The notes below the pieces were generated by a model. That model worked only from the letters and a program-made list of their open reading frames with translations. It made no database searches and was not told the origin of the DNA. Positions 60,722 through 64,000 of a stretch of DNA of 64,000 nucleotides are shown here, piece by piece (within the stretch, counting starts at the first letter, position 1; each line of letters opens with the position of its first letter). This DNA comes from Bradyrhizobium sp. Ash2021 (GTDB lineage Bacteria; Pseudomonadota; Alphaproteobacteria; Rhizobiales; Xanthobacteraceae). A program made the translations under genes and the position numbers. The DNA is taken from positions 2,586,501-2,650,500 of the forward strand of contig NZ_CP100604.1 of the NCBI RefSeq assembly GCF_031202265.1. Reading direction: 5' to 3'.

Positions 60722-61447
60722 ATGGACCAACCGACCCAATCGTACCGAAACAGGTTGCTGCAACTGCTGCCGCGTTCGGATTTTGATGCGCTGCGTCCGC
60801 ATCTAAAGGCGGTTACCCTGGAGTATCGGCAGCCGCTCTTTGAAGCCAACCAACCTCTGCGCAGTGTCTATTTCCCGGTGACCGGGGTGGCATCCCTTGT
60901 GAACACGATGGCGGACGGATCGGCCTCCGAGGTCGGCACCATCGGCAATGAAGGCATCGTGGGATTACCGATCCTTTTGGGCGATGAACTAACACCCATG
61001 TCTGCCTATGTGCAGGTCCCGGGTGCCGGGCTGCATTTGCGAGCGGAGATCCTGCGATCGGCGCTTCAACACAGCGCGGGCATGCGCACCGTGATGCTGC
61101 ATTACGCGCACGCCTTCTTCGATCAGGTGGCGCAGTCGGCGGCCTGCAACCACTTCCATCCCATCGAACAGCGGTGCTGCCGCTGGCTGCTAATGACGCA
61201 TGACCGGGTACAGTCCGATCAATTCCTGCTGACGCAGGAATTCCTCGGGATGATGCTCGGCGTGCAGCGCACCGGTGTGACCCTCGCGGCCCGCAAGTTG
61301 AAGGGTGATGGCTTGATCGATTATCATCGCGGACAGGTGTCGATCCTCGATCGCAAAAAGCTCGAAGGTCGTGCGTGCGAATGCTATGCCGTCAGCAAGC
61401 GGGAATTCGACCGACTACTCGGCCCTCCCACCGGCTCACATGCCTGA
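60722..61447 (+). CDS. Crp/Fnr-family transcriptional regulator
   Basis: The 241-residue protein has a cyclic-nucleotide-binding-like beta-roll (YRQPLFEANQPLRSVYFPVTGVASLVN and GTIGNEGIVGLPILLGDE, in parts) and a C-terminal winged helix of the HTH_Crp_2 type, with the recognition region FLLTQEFLGMMLGVQRTGVTLAA. The CNMP motif is degenerate (no RxA phosphate cassette), and there is no N-terminal Cys cluster, so it is neither Crp nor Fnr proper. It is close to the many single-domain Crp-like regulators of Bradyrhizobium with MDQPTQSYRNRLLQLLP-like starts. The ATG at 60722 has GGGAG seven bases upstream. Confidence 0.87.
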   Translation: MDQPTQSYRNRLLQLLPRSDFDALRPHLKAVTLEYRQPLFEANQPLRSVYFPVTGVASLVNTMADGSASEVGTIGNEGIVGLPILLGDELTPMSAYVQVPGAGLHLRAEILRSALQHSAGMRTVMLHYAHAFFDQVAQSAACNHFHPIEQRCCRWLLMTHDRVQSDQFLLTQEFLGMMLGVQRTGVTLAARKLKGDGLIDYHRGQVSILDRKKLEGRACECYAVSKREFDRLLGPPTGSHA

Positions 61448-61514
61448 ATGCTCGAAGGACTGTCTCAGAGTCTCAAGGTGAGTTCAGCTTTGGCCCGAAC
61501 AGCCCACAACCATT

Positions 61515-61620
61515 GCGCAGGGAATGCCGGGTGTTCCGGGGTACCTGTGATGACTACCCTGTGCTTACTACCAATGCACAGGGGCTGCGGGTGCAGCGGG
61601 CATCCGGCATTTCCCTGCGC
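61515..61620. repeat. Imperfect long inverted repeat, GCGCAGGGAATGCCGG family
   Basis: The left end GCGCAGGGAATGCCGG pairs with the right end CCGGCATTTCCCTGCGC; inner arms include CCCTGTGC / GCACAGGGG. The whole can fold as a long hairpin of about 100 bases. I recall very similar elements (GGGAAGGCCGGGTG...CCCTGCGCCC) throughout Bradyrhizobium genomes. No gene is visible in the surrounding 340 bases. Confidence 0.65.
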
Positions 61621-61791
61621 CCTCTCTTCTCGAGGGTGGTTCGTACAAACACTCGGGCGTATCGCGCCGCGGGATCGCGAAGTCATATCCCGAAATTATA
61701 TCCCCCGGCTCTTTGAAATTTGAATCGGGAAGTCGCTGCGGGCGTCGTAGAGTGGCGATGCGCAAGCGGGCAGACAAGCCCGCGATTTTGA

Positions 61792-62100
61792 ATGCAGTCG
61801 GAGGAGGTGTACGCCGCGATCCGTCAGGGCAAGGCAAAGACCGGCATGGCCGAGGAATTGACGCGCCGGATCAAGGAAGGCGCCATTCCGATCATCAGCG
61901 ACGTCGAAGGCTTCATGGCCTATTATGTGGTCTACGCCCCCGACGACACCGTGACCGCGATCAGCCTCTTCAACAATCACGCCGGCGCCGAGGAAGCCAA
62001 CCGGCGCGTGCTCGCCTGGATCGAGCAGGACCTTGCGCCGCTCCTCGTCGGCCCCGCCACGGCGTTCGCCGGTCCGGTGATCGTGCATACGCTGGCGTGA
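61792..62100 (+). CDS. Small hypothetical protein, 102 residues (dimeric alpha/beta-barrel-like)
   Basis: The protein is soluble, with EEVYAAIRQGKAKTGMAEELTRRIKEGAIPIISDVEGFMAYYVVYAPDD in its first half (cited in parts: IRQGKAKTGMAEELTRRI, GFMAYYVVYAPDDT), then SLFNNHAGAEEANRRVLAWI. The pattern of strand-helix-strand with a late Phe-Asn is like antibiotic-biosynthesis-monooxygenase-type ferredoxin folds, but I cannot confirm the family. The start is uncertain: ATG at 61792 has no good ribosome site; a GTG at 61807 directly follows GGAGGAG. It stands alone. Confidence 0.65.
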   Translation: MQSEEVYAAIRQGKAKTGMAEELTRRIKEGAIPIISDVEGFMAYYVVYAPDDTVTAISLFNNHAGAEEANRRVLAWIEQDLAPLLVGPATAFAGPVIVHTLA

Positions 62101-62110
62101 GGCCCTACGA

Positions 62111-62197
62111 CGTCATTGCGAGGAGCGTAAGCGACGAAGCAATCCACTCTTTCTTCGCGCGGCGAGATGGATTGCTTCGCTAGCGCTCGCAATGACG
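62111..62197. repeat. Short palindromic repeat, CGTCATTGCGAG family, copy 3
   Basis: Bounded by CGTCATTGCGAG and inverted CTCGCAATGACG, with AGCGACGAAGCAATCCA / TGGATTGCTTCGCT inside. A shorter version of the repeats at 17437 and 19218. Confidence 0.75.
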
Positions 62198-62226
62198 GCC
62201 TCAACGCTGGATTCAGCTTGTCGCCC

Positions 62227-63672
62227 TCACAACTCCCGCGCATTGGAGAATGCAAACGACGACACCCGCCGCGTGTTCTCGTCAAGGATCAAGGTTCGTG
62301 TGATCGGCGGCTCGGCGCGCTGGCTGCAATTTTCGCGTTCGCACAGCCGGCAATTGACGCCGATCGGGGTGCCCTCGGTCTTTTCCAGATCCATGCCGGT
62401 GGCATAGATCAAGCGCGACGCGTGGCGGATTTCGCAGCCGAGGCCGATCGCAAAGCGCGGCTGCGGCTGCGGATGCGGCGCCACCGGCCGGCGCACCATT
62501 TGCGCGATCGAGAAATAGCGCGTGCCGTCGGGCAGCTCGATTACTTGCTTGAGCAGGCGGTCCGGGGTGTCGAAGGTCGAGTGCACGTTCCATAAGGGGC
62601 AGGTGCCGCCGAATTTCGAGAACGGAAAGGTGCCGGAGGAAAATCGCTTGGAGACGTTGCCGGCATTGTCGACGCGCAGCATGAAGAAGGGCACGCCGCG
62701 CGCATTCGGCCGCTGCAGCGTGGTGAGCCGATGACAGATCTGCTCGAATCCGGAATTGAAACGCTGCGCCAGCACGTTGACGTCGTAACTCAGCGTTTCC
62801 GCTGCGCTATGGAAGGCCTGATACGGCATCATGGCGGCGGCGGCGAAGTAATTCGCCAGCGTAATCCGGTACAGCCGCCGCGGCGTGTCGTCGAGCGGGC
62901 CGGCGCGATTGACAATGGTCTCGAAACTCGTGCTGCATTCGGCAAGCCCGATCTGGAACGCGAGCTGGAACGCGCGGCCGGGGCCGTCGACTAGTTCGGA
63001 GATCAGCAACTGCCGGCGATGCCGGTCGAACCGCCGCAACGTCTCGCGCATCACGTCGACCGGCATGATGCGGGTGACGATCGAGTGCTTTTCGCGCAGC
63101 CGTGCCGCGAGCGCCGCAAACAATCCTTCGGCCGGCACGTTCAGTTCGTCGCGCAGATTTTCCGCCGCGGTTTCCAACTCCGGGAAATAATTGCGGTTGG
63201 CCTCGATCAGGTCGCGGACGCGCTCGATCGGGTTGGCTTCGAATCGCGTGCCCTCGTCGCGGTCGGCCATTTGCGCCGCGACCAGGGTCTCGCCGCGGCG
63301 GGCTTCGGTATAGGCGGCATACAGCCGTTGCAATGAATGGGTGACGCCTGGGCACAATTCGGCGAGATCGCGCAGTTCCTGTTTCGGCAGGTCGATCTGG
63401 CGAAACAAGGGATCGGAGAAGATCTCGTTCAGTTCGGCGAAGAAGCGGTCCTCGTCAGCGGTGGCGAGGTCGCGCAGATCGAGGTCATAGGTTTCCGCCA
63501 GCCGCAGCAGGATCTGCGCCGTCACCGGCCGCTGATTGCGCTCTATCAGGTTGATATAGCTCGGAGAAATGCCGAGCCCCTCGGCGATCTGGGTTTGCGA
63601 CAGGCCGAGTTGCTGGCGGATCCGCCGGAATCTCGGGCCAACGAACAGCTTCTTTCCGGAATCGCCTGCCAT
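62227..63672 (-). CDS. ScfR/RamB-type XRE regulator with IrrE-like domain
   Basis: The 481-residue protein has an XRE helix-turn-helix at residues 10-65 (FRRIRQQLGLSQTQIAEGLGISPSYINLIE, in parts), a central IrrE/ImmA-like domain (residues about 170-310) where the zinc-protease HExxH is replaced (FQLAFQIGLAE), so it is not a protease, and a C-terminal DUF2083-like domain with Cys pairs (GVNCRLCERENCSQR). This is the architecture of short-chain fatty-acyl regulators such as RamB/ScfR that control acetate and propionate genes. It is divergent from isocitrate lyase, its expected target. A 22-base palindrome in the intergenic region is a candidate operator. Confidence 0.9.
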   Translation of the reverse strand: MAGDSGKKLFVGPRFRRIRQQLGLSQTQIAEGLGISPSYINLIERNQRPVTAQILLRLAETYDLDLRDLATADEDRFFAELNEIFSDPLFRQIDLPKQELRDLAELCPGVTHSLQRLYAAYTEARRGETLVAAQMADRDEGTRFEANPIERVRDLIEANRNYFPELETAAENLRDELNVPAEGLFAALAARLREKHSIVTRIMPVDVMRETLRRFDRHRRQLLISELVDGPGRAFQLAFQIGLAECSTSFETIVNRAGPLDDTPRRLYRITLANYFAAAAMMPYQAFHSAAETLSYDVNVLAQRFNSGFEQICHRLTTLQRPNARGVPFFMLRVDNAGNVSKRFSSGTFPFSKFGGTCPLWNVHSTFDTPDRLLKQVIELPDGTRYFSIAQMVRRPVAPHPQPQPRFAIGLGCEIRHASRLIYATGMDLEKTEGTPIGVNCRLCERENCSQRAEPPITRTLILDENTRRVSSFAFSNAREL

Positions 63673-63691
63673 GGCAGCCTCGCTGACCTAA

Positions 63692-63713
63692 TTTTGTGAC
63701 AATAATTACAAAA
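63692..63713. promoter_or_regulatory. Candidate operator between the XRE regulator and aceA
   Basis: Inverted repeat TTTTGT (63692-63697) and ACAAAA (63708-63713), extended to TTTTGTGA / TTACAAAA with one mismatch. It lies 20 bases upstream of the regulator start and about 140 bases before aceA, a fit for autoregulation and aceA control. Confidence 0.5.
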
Positions 63714-63855
63714 TGACATCTATGACAAGTCCATATGTTACATGACATCACCATTCGAATACAAGCTGTCTATACGAAGTAAGGAATCTCACGTTTAGCT
63801 CCTGACACGCATTTCGCAATGCACTGTCACGAATGTCGATTAAAGGATCACGCAT

Positions 63856-64000
63856 ATGAACTATCAGCCACGAGGCATCAGCGACCGGCCTATCCAAGGA
63901 CCGGCTTCCTATCTGAGCGAGGTTGGAGCTGCTGAAGCGCTCCTCAAGACCCAGCCGACCTGGAACGGCGTCGCTGCCGAAGCCGTGGCGCGCATGCGTC
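63856..64000 (+). CDS. aceA: Isocitrate lyase, 5' end
   Basis: An ATG at 63856, preceded by AAAGGA, starts a frame that runs to the end of the window: NYQPRGISDRPIQGPASYLS, then EVGAAEALLKTQPTWNGVAAE and AVARMR. This matches what I recall of the N-terminus of Bradyrhizobium isocitrate lyase, the first enzyme of the glyoxylate shunt. Only 48 codons are visible, so catalytic residues are outside. The neighbouring ScfR/RamB-type regulator, a known regulator of aceA in related bacteria, supports the call. Confidence 0.82.
   Translation, partial: MNYQPRGISDRPIQGPASYLSEVGAAEALLKTQPTWNGVAAEAVARMR

Noticed and set aside
62227..63672. Metalloprotease activity for the IrrE-like domain
   Set aside because: The expected HExxH is not present, so a regulatory domain is the better reading.

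Overview
The window is high-GC alphaproteobacterial DNA, almost certainly from Bradyrhizobium or a close relative (Nitrobacteraceae). The reasons are two RopB/Omp25-type outer-membrane proteins ending in FGGPVVAKY, a rhizobial glycerol operon of the glpSTPQUV type, an ScfR-type regulator divergent from isocitrate lyase, and several families of long palindromic intergenic repeats typical of that group. It reads as ordinary chromosome with accessory patches. I see no tRNA, rRNA, CRISPR array, intact insertion sequence or prophage.

Layout. 1-5.5 kb (minus strand): a truncated secreted protein, then a three-subunit molybdenum hydroxylase of the xanthine dehydrogenase family, preceded by a PuuD-type urate oxidase, which suggests purine oxidation. 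5.7-15.6 kb (plus): glycerol uptake and use, in the order glpR, an outer-membrane barrel protein, glpD and glpSTPQUV (two ATPases, two permeases, a small membrane protein and a binding protein). The operon ends in a terminator and a mosaic of palindromic repeats. 15.8-20 kb: a hypothetical protein, a TPR protein, an Old Yellow Enzyme, a short-chain dehydrogenase remnant and a DUF1993 protein, interleaved with large palindromic repeats. 20.3-21.4 kb: a seven-repeat beta-propeller lectin resembling the Photorhabdus PLL/PHL lectins, the most distinctive gene here. 21.5-26.3 kb: a lytic transglycosylase, a second RopB-like protein, a frameshifted P-loop kinase, a cupin and a dihaem cytochrome c.

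26.4-31.3 kb: two large secreted phosphoesterases with Asp/His-rich tails flanking a small STN-like protein. 31.4-35.6 kb: a LysR regulator divergent from an MFS transporter and a flavin monooxygenase, probably an aromatic catabolic unit. 35.7-43.7 kb: a haem-binding propeller protein, an FAD-linked oxidase, a two-domain acetyltransferase, a DUF5107-like protein and a membrane-anchored esterase. 44-48.2 kb: parts of an amino-acid ABC transporter (binding protein and permease, no ATPase) with a D-amino-acid dehydrogenase-like protein and an SDR. 48.4-56.7 kb: a tannase/feruloyl esterase, secreted propeller and TPR proteins, and a large arylsulfatase. 56.9-64 kb: a decayed ABC-transporter fragment, a MEDS-domain protein with its histidine kinase, a small secreted protein, a four-EF-hand protein, a Crp-type regulator, and the ScfR-like regulator facing aceA, whose 5' end closes the window.

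Many genes encode exported proteins (phosphoesterases, sulfatase, tannase, cytochromes, propellers), pointing to a soil lifestyle scavenging phosphate, sulfate and plant phenolics. All assignments come from reading translations; no database search was run.
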